Both the position numbers and the translations under genes were made by a program. The notes beneath the pieces were generated by a model, which was not told where the DNA came from, did no database searches, and saw only the letters and a list, made by a program, of their open reading frames with translations. From Polyangiaceae bacterium (lineage in GTDB: Bacteria; Myxococcota_A; Polyangia; Polyangiales; Polyangiaceae), in the NCBI GenBank assembly GCA_020633205.1, contig JACKEB010000011.1, forward strand, positions 1,098,501 through 1,162,500: a DNA stretch of 64,000 nucleotides. Reading direction: 5' to 3'. This document shows, piece after piece, positions 8,583-17,768 of this stretch (within the stretch, counting starts at the first letter, position 1; each line of letters starts with the position of its first letter).

Positions 8583-10202
8583 TCAGTTGAGCGACAGCGT
8601 GTCCTGCGCCACACCTGCCACGCCGGCGTTGCCGCTCGCGCCGCCTGGGCCGGCAGCACCAGCCGTGCCTGCGGTGTAGGACTCGCCGCTGAGAGTTGGC
8701 TGCGTGCCGCTGAACACCAAGCCGACGGCGATGCCACCAGCACCACCGCCGCCCGCACCGCCCTTACCGCCTGCGCCGCCTTGCCCGCCGGTGCAGGCTC
8801 CGCCCACGCCGGCTCCCGGGTCGCCGCCTAGGTTCATGCCGTTTTCGCCAGCAGCGCCGCCGCCCCCATTCCCTGCGGAACCGGAGACAAGTTCGATGTT
8901 GGTCAAGGATATCGGGGAGTCGATGCTCAGGAGCGCGATGCTGGCACCGCCGCCCTTGCCGGCAGTGCCACCCGCGCCGCCGCAGCCGCCGGCACCACCG
9001 CCACCGCCGCCGCCAAGCGCTCCGCCGCGGCCCCCACCGCCGCCTCCGCCAGGTTCCCCGGGTGAGCCATTGGATCCATTCGATGGCGTCCAGATGTCAC
9101 CGACAACAGCGCCAGTCGTCGACGCGCCGCTCCCAGCTGCAGCCTCCGCTGGCTTCTTTCCTTCCTCTCCAATTCCCGTTGAACAGGTCCCACCGGCTTG
9201 CCCAGCGGCGCCCCCAAGCGGAGCGGGGCCACCGGCTTCTCCGACTCCGCTAGCGTTGCCACCTCTCCCACCCTTGGTGGTCCCACCATTCGGGCACGCG
9301 GAATAGATTTTCTCGGCGCCGCCGCGCCCTTGAAGTGGCGGGACGGCCATGGTGTCTAGCGCCTCTCCGCTGAATCCTCCGAGGTTGCTCTGCGCCGGAA
9401 ACGCGCTGCTCGGCGTCGCCCCATCGGCGCCCTTCATCCCATCACCAGCCACCAGTTTCACGTTCACCAAGGTGAGCGCGGTGCTGTCCTTCACGAAGGC
9501 CGCAATGGAGTTGCCTCCGGCGGTAGTCGCGCTCTGGGCGTCGAACTCGAAGCCTTCGAGGCGGGTGTCGGTGGTGATGCTGGCTGCGGTCAGGGCGTAG
9601 CCCTCAGCGCTGGGAGCGACGGTTGCCTTGAGGGAGTTGTCGTAGCTCCAGTCGCTGCACTTGAAGGAGCCCCAGGCTTGGAGGCCGGCGCTGGTGCTGT
9701 CGAGGGAGACTTGCTCGTCGTAGCTCCCACCGTCGGCGCACACGAACAAATGTTTCCCTGCGGTATTGGCTTCGGTGATGCCCTTGGCGATGCTGGCAAA
9801 GGGTGCAGCCTGGCTGCCGTCGCCGGTGGAGTCGTCGCCGCTTGGCGAGACGAAGATGGCGTACTGGTCGTCGATGACACAGGCGTCGTCCCCCGGCGCT
9901 GAGTTCGGGTCGCAGATGGGGCCGGTGCCTCCCGCGCCCGCCGTGCCTGCCGTGCCGCCGGTGGCTCCGCTGCCGGCGGCACCACCGCTTGCTCCGCTGC
10001 CCGCGGCGCCTGCGTTGCCCGCGCTGCCCCCCATGGAGTTGCCCGCAGCACCGGCTGCGCCAGCGCTGCCCGCAGTGCCACTGCCACCGCTGCCACAGGT
10101 GAGCGTGTCTTCACACGAGCCGCCGGAATCGGTGCATCCGGCTCCTACGCCCGCGCTAACGAACAAAACTGCCAGGCCCAACGAAGTGCGCTTCAAGTTC
10201 AT
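8583..10202 (-). CDS. Secreted lipoprotein with DUF1565-like segment and Gly-rich C-terminus
   Basis: 539 aa from the ATG at 10202, which is preceded by GAGGA; the longer frame to 10310 would bury the signal peptide. The signal peptide ends in GVGAGC, followed by a Gly/Ala/Ser spacer (about residues 30-95). Then comes YAIFVSPSGDDSTGDGSQ with APFASIAKGI, the start of a DUF1565 / right-handed beta-helix domain of a type often found in secreted parallel-beta-helix proteins (residues about 110-260). The last 200 residues are extremely Gly-rich with runs such as GGGGGGRGGALGGGGGGG, reminiscent of PGRS-type sequence. A surface or matrix role is likely; no enzymatic motif is visible. A hairpin follows the stop codon. 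Confidence 0.8.
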   Translation of the reverse strand: MNLKRTSLGLAVLFVSAGVGAGCTDSGGSCEDTLTCGSGGSGTAGSAGAAGAAGNSMGGSAGNAGAAGSGASGGAAGSGATGGTAGTAGAGGTGPICDPNSAPGDDACVIDDQYAIFVSPSGDDSTGDGSQAAPFASIAKGITEANTAGKHLFVCADGGSYDEQVSLDSTSAGLQAWGSFKCSDWSYDNSLKATVAPSAEGYALTAASITTDTRLEGFEFDAQSATTAGGNSIAAFVKDSTALTLVNVKLVAGDGMKGADGATPSSAFPAQSNLGGFSGEALDTMAVPPLQGRGGAEKIYSACPNGGTTKGGRGGNASGVGEAGGPAPLGGAAGQAGGTCSTGIGEEGKKPAEAAAGSGASTTGAVVGDIWTPSNGSNGSPGEPGGGGGGGRGGALGGGGGGGAGGCGGAGGTAGKGGGASIALLSIDSPISLTNIELVSGSAGNGGGGAAGENGMNLGGDPGAGVGGACTGGQGGAGGKGGAGGGGAGGIAVGLVFSGTQPTLSGESYTAGTAGAAGPGGASGNAGVAGVAQDTLSLN

Positions 10203-10586
10203 ATCAAGTTCCTCATTCAAGGCGCCGCTCACAGTCCGAGCGGTTTCAGTCCGGGAGCCTTCCCGGCGCGTCCCCAACGGTTCAGCGGAACCGCTCGCCA
10301 ACCCTGGCACGCATCGCGAAAGGAATCACCCCGAAGCTGATTCGCGTTGGTCCCGCAGTACGAGTTCGTGGCGAGTTGGAGAGGGTGACTCCAAGCGCCA
10401 CGGCGGCGATCGGAGAAGGAGCGACACGCGGTGACTGCTTGTCGGCAGGAGTTCCCGGCAGTTGCGCGCTTTTTCCACGTCGTTGGTCTCGGTCCTGGTT
10501 CCGGGCGGTTCAATCGGTCGCCAGGCCGTTTATATATTGGTGCTGAACCATTGACCGCTCGGTTGGCTACACGAGTTCAAACGCCT
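10203..10586. other. Intergenic region without a supported gene
   Basis: 384 bp between the kinase gene stop (10587) and the start of the 8583-10202 gene. The ribosome-binding site of the latter (GAGGA, within 10203-10220) is visible. A promoter for that gene is expected here but I could not pick -35/-10 elements with confidence. Confidence 0.5.
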
Positions 10587-12308
10587 TCACTGACCGAGCT
10601 TGGACATCAGCATGCCGATGAACACCAACAGGCAGGCCAGGCTCAAGAACACCAGGCCGAGCACCGCTGGCGAGAGGCGGAAGCCGCGTCGACTCGAGGA
10701 AGATGCTTCGGACGCTGGCGGTGGCAAATCGCGGACCTCGACGTCGACCTTCTGGGACTTCGCGGGGGAGCCGTAGGTGGGTGATTCCAGCGTGGGCTGG
10801 GTGTAGCCGGGGACGCTGCTGCTTTGAGCTGCGCCGTTGTTCATCGGTCCGGCGTGCTGAGGGCTCTCCAGCGTCTTCAAGGTGACCTGCGCTCTCGCCT
10901 GGCGCTCCAGCGCGGCTTGAACCTGAGGCGGAAGCGCGGGGGTCAAATCGCGCGGTTTGGGGAGGTCCCGGCGCGTGGGATCGTTGCTGCGTGGTGCCGC
11001 AGCCTCGTCCCTCACCCCCAAACCCACGTCCATCAGCGGAACCGTGTGGCCGATGCCGTGAGCTGGTCCCGTTGCTAGCTGATGAATATTTCCTTGGGGA
11101 TTTGGTGGGGGAGGAGCGTCGAGCAGGGGCTGCGTGAACTTGATCGGCGCGACCTCCGTCGGCTGAACGCTCGGCAGCGGGATGGCCAGTTGAGACGGCG
11201 CGTGCCCGACGAGGGCGTTGGTGAGCGGAGTGGGTGCCCCCATGGTGTTCATCCTCGGGGAAGCCGTTTCGCTTTGCCACGGGGCAACGCTTTGCGGGAT
11301 GGTCGCGCCGTCATCACGCGGCTCAGTGCCTGGCACGGCGAGGCCAGTGTCTGGAAGCTCGATCTTGATGCGCGCTCGGCCGGGGCTCTGCTTGCGCTCT
11401 GCAATTCCTTCCAGTCGCTGACGCGCGCTGCGTAGCTCGCTGGCCAGCTCTTGCATGGTCTGCTGGCGCCCAGCGCGAGACTTGCTCAGCGCCTTCTCCA
11501 CGATGTCCCAGACGTATGGGGGCAGGCCAGGCACCAGCTCGAGTAACGACGGCGGAGGCGAATTCAGCTGCCGGTGCCCGATCGTGACGTGATTTGGCTC
11601 CTCTCCAGGCGCGATGAACGGATGCCTCCCGGAAATGATCTCGAAGAGCACCAACCCCAAGCCGTACACATCGGAGCGCGGATCCACCTGCTTGCCCGAC
11701 AGGTGCTCCGGGGACATGTAGGGCACCGTGCCAGCTAGCTCGTGAACCTCGGTGGTCTTCAGGTTGTAGCCGAGGAGCTTCGCCATGCCGAGGTCGAGCA
11801 CCTTGAGCTCGCCCTTCTTGGTGACGAACACGTTCTCCGGCTTTAGATCCCTGTGGATCACGTTGAGCTGGTGAGCGGCCTCGATGCCTTCGGCGATCTG
11901 CAGCGCGTAGTCGAGGGCGGTCGGTACCTCCAAGTGCCCCACCTGAGTCAGGAGCTCGCGCAAGGTTTGTCCCTCGAGCAAATCCATCGCGAGCCAGACA
12001 ACGCCGCTCTCGAGTACGCCAGCGTCGTGCACGCGAATCACGTTGGGGTGATCCAGGCGGCTCAGCACCAGCGCCTCCACCTGCATGCGCTGCCGCAGCT
12101 CGGCGCGCCCCACGTGGTGCACGTGCATCGCCTTGATCGCGGTGGGCCGCGCCAGGTAGCGGTGCCGTGCTTCGAAGACCTGACCGAAGCCGCCGCTCCC
12201 GAGCAACCTCAGGAGCTGGTAGCGGTCTTCAATCCAGTCCCCCGGACGCAGCGTGGTGGGCGACTCCACGGCGCCAGCATACCGAGCAGAATCTACAGAT
12301 CCAGCCAC
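10587..12308 (-). CDS. Tail-anchored Ser/Thr protein kinase
   Basis: 573 aa from a GTG at 12308, six bases after the stop of the upstream PEGA-type gene, so the two are probably one operon. Kinase domain at about residues 30-290: Gly loop GSGGFG at 37-42, lysine of AIK at 59, catalytic HRDLKPEN at 152-159, then DLG instead of DFG at 172-174, and the substrate-loop MSPEHL. A long Pro/Gln-rich linker follows, and a single hydrophobic segment at about 545-568 ends five residues before the C-terminus, giving a tail-anchored topology with the kinase in the cytoplasm. The DLG variant keeps the Mg-binding Asp and is found in active kinases. The partner may be the co-transcribed PEGA protein. Confidence 0.9.
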   Translation of the reverse strand: MAGSVDSARYAGAVESPTTLRPGDWIEDRYQLLRLLGSGGFGQVFEARHRYLARPTAIKAMHVHHVGRAELRQRMQVEALVLSRLDHPNVIRVHDAGVLESGVVWLAMDLLEGQTLRELLTQVGHLEVPTALDYALQIAEGIEAAHQLNVIHRDLKPENVFVTKKGELKVLDLGMAKLLGYNLKTTEVHELAGTVPYMSPEHLSGKQVDPRSDVYGLGLVLFEIISGRHPFIAPGEEPNHVTIGHRQLNSPPPSLLELVPGLPPYVWDIVEKALSKSRAGRQQTMQELASELRSARQRLEGIAERKQSPGRARIKIELPDTGLAVPGTEPRDDGATIPQSVAPWQSETASPRMNTMGAPTPLTNALVGHAPSQLAIPLPSVQPTEVAPIKFTQPLLDAPPPPNPQGNIHQLATGPAHGIGHTVPLMDVGLGVRDEAAAPRSNDPTRRDLPKPRDLTPALPPQVQAALERQARAQVTLKTLESPQHAGPMNNGAAQSSSVPGYTQPTLESPTYGSPAKSQKVDVEVRDLPPPASEASSSSRRGFRLSPAVLGLVFLSLACLLVFIGMLMSKLGQ

Positions 12309-12313
12309 ACGGG

Positions 12314-13432
12314 CTAAAACGCTCCGCGGAAGCCGAGCGCCGCTCCGTTCTGCTGGACGAACAAGTCGACACCCTGCACCCCAGCTCGCGCGGAGGAGGC
12401 GGAGTGGCGCTCAGGTTTCGGCCACAGGAAGAACGCGGCGACGCTCGCCACCGCCAAGCCAACGCCAACCCCAAGCAGGACGTTGCTCGTGCTGGCAGCG
12501 GACTCGCGGTCGGACTGCAAGCCGTCCAGCTCCGCGCACACCGGGCTGCTGCCGCCGCCTTGGCAAGCGTTGCTGGGCAGCCCTTTGCGCAGTGCGTCTG
12601 CGTCCTCGCCCTTCGCATTGGCTTCCCCACGGAAAATGAAGCTGCCGGTGAGCGCGCCCAGGGCGAGCACACCGCCTGCGATGACCACGATGTTGCGCGT
12701 CATCATCGAACCACCGCCGTCACTCGGCTGCTCCGGTGCTGCTTCAGGCGGGGCTGACGGAGGCGCGGACGATGTTGGAGCTGCGACGGGCGTTGCGTCC
12801 GCCTTTTCGACTTGCAGCTTGAGCGTGGTCTGGACGCTCTCACCCGCGCCTACGTTGACTTTCTGGCTTGCGCTGACGAACCCAGAGGCGCTCGCCTCGA
12901 CATTGTGTTCCCCTGGGGAAACGAATAGCTCGCCCTCGAAGAGCTCTTCGTCGAGGGGGGTGCCGTCGACGCTCAACACCGCGTGTTTGGGGGCGAGGTC
13001 CACTTCCACGCGCCCGACTTTCTTCAGTACGTCGGTTTGAAGCCCGCGGTACTTCTTTTCTGCCGACTTTTGCTTCGGGTCATCCGAGAGTGTGAAGTGC
13101 TTGAGGCAGTAGGCCAGGAACACCGCGGCTTCCGGATAGTGCTCGAGCTGCGCCTCGCCGCGGCCCGCCTTGCACGCCGTGAAGTACGTCGCGTGCAGAC
13201 CCCATGCCGCGCGGAACTTGGCGGTGCCATCCGCGAACTTGGACTTCTTCATCAGCGCGTCGCCCTCTTCCACGAGCTTGCGCGCTTGTTCCACTGCCTC
13301 CTCGCTGCCGCGCTCGGGACTCAAGCCGCTATCGATTTGATCGGGCTTGGACTGAGCAAATGCGGGCAGCTGTGCGGTGAGGAGGGTGAAGGCGGTGATA
13401 GCGCTCGTGGCGCGGACGAGTAGGCGAGGCAT
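12314..13432 (-). CDS. Secreted/membrane protein with PEGA-like domain, co-transcribed with kinase
   Basis: 372 aa. A signal peptide (basic start, then LTAQLPAFAQ) is followed by a helical TPR-like part (about residues 40-130). A PEGA-type beta domain follows at about 135-205 (VDLAPKHAVLSVDGTPL ... PGEHNVEASASGF). After an Ala/Pro linker there are two hydrophobic segments (about 245-265 and 320-340) enclosing a Cys-containing loop. PEGA domains are found in surface-layer and kinase-linked proteins, usually as small protein- or sugar-binding beta modules. It shares its plan, and probably ancestry, with 16631-17710. The stop lies 5 bp before the kinase start, so both are likely made from one transcript and may act in one signalling path (inference). 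Confidence 0.75.
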   Translation of the reverse strand: MPRLLVRATSAITAFTLLTAQLPAFAQSKPDQIDSGLSPERGSEEAVEQARKLVEEGDALMKKSKFADGTAKFRAAWGLHATYFTACKAGRGEAQLEHYPEAAVFLAYCLKHFTLSDDPKQKSAEKKYRGLQTDVLKKVGRVEVDLAPKHAVLSVDGTPLDEELFEGELFVSPGEHNVEASASGFVSASQKVNVGAGESVQTTLKLQVEKADATPVAAPTSSAPPSAPPEAAPEQPSDGGGSMMTRNIVVIAGGVLALGALTGSFIFRGEANAKGEDADALRKGLPSNACQGGGSSPVCAELDGLQSDRESAASTSNVLLGVGVGLAVASVAAFFLWPKPERHSASSARAGVQGVDLFVQQNGAALGFRGAF

Positions 13433-13549
13433 GGTGTTTCGATGTGGAAGGCCGAGCGGCAGTGTAGCCGCAACCGGGCGATTCGGCGGAGTGAAGTCTG
13501 CGGAAACCGGCTGGGCGGTCGGGGCCGGTGTAGCATCACATCATGGAAC

Positions 13550-14935
13550 TTACCGACACTGCTGAGCGCGATTGCCGGTTCCTGTGTATTTGCAATCAAG
13601 GTTGCCCTGCGCGTTCACGAAGCTCTCCGTCTTTCCGTAGTACTCGCTCACACCGCAGGCCGGAGCCGAAGAATACGTGTTCCAAACGTCGAAGAATCCA
13701 CAGCCATTGGCGCGCGTCTGGGTGTAGCGCTGGCTCTCAGACCCGTCGCAGTTGAAGTCAAAGCCACCCTTCGCCCTTGCGGTGCTGAAGTACTGCGTTT
13801 GACCAGGGAACGCTCGCGCGTCCGTGTCGTCGCAGTCACCTCCTTTGGTTGCGTACTTCCCTCCCACCTTACAAGTCGCGGCGCTGAAGCCGTCCCCGTC
13901 CGCGTCAATCAGGGGGTAGTTGCAGCCGGCAACCACGTCGCAAGCGTCCGAGGAGCACGCGTCGCCGTCATTGGCGCACGTGATGGTTGCATTCGTGCAG
14001 GTGTGAGTCGTCGGGTTGCAAGTGTCTGTCGTGCAGGCGTTCTGGTCGTTGCAGTCCGTGTTGGTCTTGCAGGTGAACTTGCAGTCGTCCTTGCAGCCGT
14101 CCGCGTTGTCGCCGTCCTTGCCGTCGTCGCACTCCTCACCCTTCGCGCTGTCCACGTAGCGGTCGCCGCAGACGCTCGTCTTGCAAGACTCCGCGAGGCA
14201 GATTTTCCCGGAGCCGCAGCTCAGACCATCGTCGCGGCCCTGATGACTGCATGCGCCGCTGGCAGGAATGCACGCGTCGTCGGTGCAAGGGTTGCCGTCG
14301 TCGCAGCTGACGCTGGTACCTGCTTCACAGATGCGCGCAGCGCTGCAGGTCTCCTTGCCGTTGCACTGATTGCCGTCGTCGCAGTCCGCGTCTTTGGTGC
14401 AAGTGGCTTCGCACTGGTCGGTGCAGCCGTCGGTGTCGTTGCCGTTCTTGCCGTCGTCGCAGAACTCGTTCCGCGCGGTATCGGTGTAGCCGTCGCCGCA
14501 GACACTCTCCACGCATTGGTCGCTGAGGCAGATGGTGTTGGTGAGGCCCGTCGCTTCGCACTCCGTGCCGTCGTCGATGCCGGTGCAGTCCAGGATGGGC
14601 TGCGAGCCCCCTGCGCCAGCGATGCCACCAACGCCGCCTTCACCGGCGACTCCGCCTTCACCGGCGATGCCGCCTTCTCCAGCGACTCCGCCTTCACCGG
14701 CGATTCCGCCTTCACCGGCGATGCCGCCAGCGCCCGCCAGCGTTCCGCCCATGCCGCCTTCACCGCCGGCCGTGCCAGCGATCCCGCCGACGCCGCCGTC
14801 GCCTCCAAGCGCGCCGGCGCCCGACGTATTGCCGACTCCGCCGGTGCTGGGGGCATCGCCCTCACTTCGCTCACGGGGGGCACAGGCGATGGCCACGATT
14901 CCACTCAACAGGCTGATTCCAAGCACTCGACGCAT
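13550..14935 (-). CDS. Cys-rich lipoprotein with DUF4215 and MopE-like repeats
   Basis: 461 aa, preceded by GGGAG. Signal peptide with lipobox GIVAIAC, then a Gly-rich spacer containing near-exact six-residue repeats (G-[IV]-A-G-E-G). The body holds Cys-rich modules: CGDGYTDTARNEFCDDGKNG with DGCTDQCEATC, repeated as CGDRYVDSAKGEECDDGKDG, which match the Myxococcus Cys-rich repeat (DUF4215). It then has DADGDGFSAATC ... GGDCDDTDARAFPG, matching the MopE-type metal-binding motif. These modules are extracellular, disulfide-rich and often bind Ca or Cu. The next gene (15017-16300) is a clear paralogue in the same order, so the pair arose by tandem duplication. A surface structural or metal-binding role is probable; no enzyme motif is seen. 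Confidence 0.85.
   Translation of the reverse strand: MRRVLGISLLSGIVAIACAPRERSEGDAPSTGGVGNTSGAGALGGDGGVGGIAGTAGGEGGMGGTLAGAGGIAGEGGIAGEGGVAGEGGIAGEGGVAGEGGVGGIAGAGGSQPILDCTGIDDGTECEATGLTNTICLSDQCVESVCGDGYTDTARNEFCDDGKNGNDTDGCTDQCEATCTKDADCDDGNQCNGKETCSAARICEAGTSVSCDDGNPCTDDACIPASGACSHQGRDDGLSCGSGKICLAESCKTSVCGDRYVDSAKGEECDDGKDGDNADGCKDDCKFTCKTNTDCNDQNACTTDTCNPTTHTCTNATITCANDGDACSSDACDVVAGCNYPLIDADGDGFSAATCKVGGKYATKGGDCDDTDARAFPGQTQYFSTARAKGGFDFNCDGSESQRYTQTRANGCGFFDVWNTYSSAPACGVSEYYGKTESFVNAQGNLDCKYTGTGNRAQQCR
14636..14732. repeat. Tandem 18-bp repeats coding for the Gly-rich spacer
   Basis: About five near-identical 18-bp units inside the spacer of the 13550-14935 gene, each coding for a G-[IV]-A-G-E-G hexapeptide. 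Units differ by one or two bases. The unit length preserves frame, so copy number can change without breaking the gene. Confidence 0.8.
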
Positions 14936-15016
14936 TTTGAAAAACTCCCAGCTCCGCGGGGTTTGAGCGGAGCTGGGGAGGTATCGGGCGCTGTCTGAGT
15001 CAGTTGCGTCGTTTTT

Positions 15017-16300
15017 TCAGTGGCAGGCCTGGACGCGGGTCGAGTCGCCGAGGCCGCAGATCCGGTAGGTGCCTGATTGGCCGCAAGCGGGCGGCAAGGT
15101 GGTGTTGAGCCACCCCTGGTTCACCGGAGTAGTGCAACTCCCGCCTGCGAAGACCTTGGTGTATTGCGCCTCGGACGACCCGCTGCAGTTGTAGTCGTAA
15201 GACGTCACGCCCGGAACACCGTGGTCGACGGTGAAGTAGCCGGTCACTCCCGGGTTCACCACGGCGGCGTTGGTGCCGGTGTCCCGGCAATCGCCTCCCT
15301 TGTTGGCGTAGGGGCCGCCGGCTTTGCACTGGTTCGGCGAGTAACCGTCTTTGTCTTCGTCGATGAAGGTGTAGACACAGCCCGTTGCAGGAGCGCAGCT
15401 GTCCGCGGTGCAGGCGTCGCTATCGTTGCACGTGATCGTGGTGTTCGTACACGTGTGCGTCGTCGTGTTGCAGACGTCGTTGGTGCACGCGTTGTCGTCG
15501 TTGCAGTCCGTGTTGGTCTTGCACGTGAACTTGCAGTCGTCCTTGCAACCGTCGGTGTTGTCACCGTCCTTGCCGTCGTCGCACTCTTCGCCCTTGGCGC
15601 TGTCGACGTAACGATCGCCGCACACGCTGGTCTTGCACGAGGTGGAGAGGCAGATCTTGCCGGTGCCGCAAGCAGCGCCGTCGTCCAGGGACTCGTGGGC
15701 GCAGCTACCATTGGCCATCACGCAGCTGTCGGCGGTGCAGGGGTTGCCGTCATCGCAGTTCACGGCCTGGCCGAGCTCGCACTTGTTGTCCGCGCTGCAG
15801 GTCTCTTTGCCGTTGCAGGCGTCGCCGTCGTCGCAGTCGGCGTCCACGGTGCAGGTGGCCTTGCACTCGTCGGTGCAGCCATCGGTGTCATCGCCGTTCT
15901 TGCCGTCGTCGCAGGTCTCGTCGTTGTTCTCGTCGGGGTAGCCGTCACCGCACTCGCTCTGAACGCATTGCCCGCTCACGCACAGCGTGTTGTCGCCTTC
16001 GCCTTCGCACGGCGTGCCGTCCTCTAGGTCGGTGCAGTCGACGCCGCCGGTTCCGCCGGCTCCCGCGATGCCACCCGCGCCGCCGGCGCTCATTCCGGCT
16101 GTGCCAGCGCTGCCGCCCGTGGCCGTTGCGCCGGTGCCGCCCGTTGCCCCGGCCGTGCCGCCGGACGTAGCGCCCGTGCCTCCGTTGCCTTCACCGGCCG
16201 CGCCGCCGGTTCCTTTCGGAGTTTCGAATTCGCCGCCACCGCACGCGACGGGCAACAGGAAGAGCAGGGCGGCCAAGCTGCAAAGGGTCTTACGGGTCAT
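15017..16300 (-). CDS. Cys-rich lipoprotein with DUF4215 and MopE-like repeats (paralogue)
   Basis: 427 aa, ATG at 16300 preceded by AAGGA. Signal peptide ends LLPVAC, then a Gly/Ala/Thr spacer, then the same module order as the 13550-14935 gene: CGDGYPDENNDETCDDGKNG, DGCTDECKATC, CGDRYVDSAKGEECDDGKDG, and a MopE-like DEDKDGYSPNQC ... GGDCRDTG. The final metal-binding motif has RDTG where the sister has DDTD, so one acidic ligand is lost. The C-terminal 70 residues (CSGSSEAQYTKV onward) have two further disulfide-type Cys pairs. It lies 81 bp upstream of its paralogue on the same strand and is probably co-transcribed with it. Predicted outer-envelope or matrix protein. Confidence 0.85.
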   Translation of the reverse strand: MTRKTLCSLAALLFLLPVACGGGEFETPKGTGGAAGEGNGGTGATSGGTAGATGGTGATATGGSAGTAGMSAGGAGGIAGAGGTGGVDCTDLEDGTPCEGEGDNTLCVSGQCVQSECGDGYPDENNDETCDDGKNGDDTDGCTDECKATCTVDADCDDGDACNGKETCSADNKCELGQAVNCDDGNPCTADSCVMANGSCAHESLDDGAACGTGKICLSTSCKTSVCGDRYVDSAKGEECDDGKDGDNTDGCKDDCKFTCKTNTDCNDDNACTNDVCNTTTHTCTNTTITCNDSDACTADSCAPATGCVYTFIDEDKDGYSPNQCKAGGPYANKGGDCRDTGTNAAVVNPGVTGYFTVDHGVPGVTSYDYNCSGSSEAQYTKVFAGGSCTTPVNQGWLNTTLPPACGQSGTYRICGLGDSTRVQACH

Positions 16301-16630
16301 GATGATTTCCTTGGGGTTTTGTAGAGGTCTTGCGGGCAGCGCAGACTCTCAAAGAGCCCGTGCGTTGCTGCGCTGGCCGGGATGTCGGTGGGCGGCGCAC
16401 TCAGTTGCGTGGAAAGTGCGCACGGTCGCACGCGGCGCTCGGACGAACGGCTGATGGATGAGGGAAACGGCCCAGAGTCGGAGACTCGGGGTCGTTCGGC
16501 GGCGCTGCCTACGATCCGGCATCCCAACGCGCAAGCAGGAACAGCGCCGTGGAGCATCCACGGGGAACCCAGGTGCACCTCACCCCCAAAAAAAGAAGTG
16601 TTCAGGTGAGCTGACGAATGCTCAGGGGAC
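16301..16630. other. Intergenic region with small hairpins, no gene
   Basis: 330 bp. It contains a perfect 7-bp hairpin CCGTGGA/TCCACGG at 16547-16563, the palindrome AGGTGCACCT at 16571-16580 and the motif CCTCACCCCCAAA at 16578-16590 followed by a short A-run. These lie just after the stop of the 16631-17710 gene (minus strand) and may terminate it. The promoter of the 15017-16300 gene should be in the left part. Confidence 0.45.
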
Positions 16631-17710
16631 TCAGAAGCGACCGAAGACACCGAGTGACGTTTGGTGGGGCAAGGCCTGCGCCCACACGTGCACGGCAGCT
16701 TGGTCGCGTTGGCTGGAGCTGGGCCAGAATATCCAGGTGGCAATAAGTGCCGCCGCGCCCACGCCCGCAGTGATGAAGCCGGCGGTCGCGATGTCTCGCG
16801 CGTCGAGCTCTTGCTGCTTGAAGTCTGCCAGCTGAGAGCAGGCGGACTGCACGGCCGCGGAGTCGCTGCTGCACTGACGCTGAGGGTCCTTCTGATTGAT
16901 GTCGGCCAACGCCTGATCGGCCTCGTCCCCCGCCTTGTTCGCCTGAAGCGTGAAGCCAATGCCGAGCCCTAGGCCCGCGAGCGCGACCACGCCTTCGCCG
17001 ATGAGCACCGGCACCTTGAGCGATGTCTGCGAGGACGGAGCCGGGGCTGCAGGCGCTGGAGCGACGTCCCTCGGCGGCTCAGGAGCGGCAACAGGTTCGG
17101 GCTCGGACTTCTCGGTGGGACCCAGCTCAATCCGCCTCTTTTCGCCCGCTTTGACAGAAACTTCCAGCGCCTGTTCTTGGTCGCCATGCAGCACGCGGAT
17201 TTGGTGCAGCCCGGGATCCACGGCAACGGGTTTTGCGATATCGACCGCGTTTCCGTCGAGAAACACTTTGGGGCGGCTGTCGCCAACCATCACGAAGGTC
17301 AGCTCCGCGACCCAGGCCTCAACACGCTGGATCGCGGGAGCCAACAGCGGGGAGACGTCCGCCGCCTGCTGACCTTCGGCGAGCAGCTGCTTGGCGCGTT
17401 TATAGTTGCGGAGCGCCGCGGAGAACCGCCCGACTTGCTCCTGGCAATACGCGAGGTGATAGCGCAACCCAGGTGTCTCCTTGATTGCCAAGGCCGCTCG
17501 CAGCTCGCTGGATGCGCCCTCCCAGTTCTTCTGGTCTTCAAGCTGACGTGCGGTCTTGAAGTGGGCGCGAGCGGCTTGGATGTCGGATTGCGACTGCGCC
17601 GTGGCACCCGACGCGATGCACAGCAACGCGGCGGTGGTCAGAACCGCAGTGCTCGCAAAGCGACGAAAAGGTTGAGGGGAGCCGCGCACGCTGCTCCCAG
17701 TATCACTCAC
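16631..17710 (-). CDS. Secreted TPR/PEGA-type membrane protein
   Basis: 359 aa from a GTG at 17710 with GGAG a few bases upstream. The signal peptide ends around SGATAQ. A TPR-like helical segment follows (residues about 45-130, AARAHFKTARQLEDQKNWEG and AYCQEQVGRFSAALRNYKRA). A small beta domain of PEGA type sits at about 150-215 (VFLDGNAVDI ... PGLHQIRV), then an Ala/Pro linker. Two hydrophobic segments (about 245-265 and 310-330) enclose a Cys-containing loop. The architecture matches 12314-13432. Envelope protein with a likely scaffolding or sensing role; no catalytic residues. It stands alone, 58 bp after the aldehyde dehydrogenase stop, and could be the second gene of that operon. Confidence 0.72.
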   Translation of the reverse strand: MSDTGSSVRGSPQPFRRFASTAVLTTAALLCIASGATAQSQSDIQAARAHFKTARQLEDQKNWEGASSELRAALAIKETPGLRYHLAYCQEQVGRFSAALRNYKRAKQLLAEGQQAADVSPLLAPAIQRVEAWVAELTFVMVGDSRPKVFLDGNAVDIAKPVAVDPGLHQIRVLHGDQEQALEVSVKAGEKRRIELGPTEKSEPEPVAAPEPPRDVAPAPAAPAPSSQTSLKVPVLIGEGVVALAGLGLGIGFTLQANKAGDEADQALADINQKDPQRQCSSDSAAVQSACSQLADFKQQELDARDIATAGFITAGVGAAALIATWIFWPSSSQRDQAAVHVWAQALPHQTSLGVFGRF

Positions 17711-17768
17711 TCTCCGGCGTACTCAAGCGCCTTCGCAAGAGCCGCGGATCCGCGCGGCTTTCCGGCGA

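Noticed and set aside
14636..14732. Possible CRISPR-like repeats
   Set aside because: Units are contiguous with no spacers and lie in a coding frame as a Gly-rich linker; the same holds for the repeats at 20656 and 24791.
13442..14998. Long plus-strand open frame (518 codons) opposite the Cys-rich lipoprotein
   Set aside because: Its sequence is low-complexity Val/Ala/Arg with no domain or start signal; the minus strand encodes clear Cys-rich repeats with a signal peptide. It is a GC-driven antisense frame.
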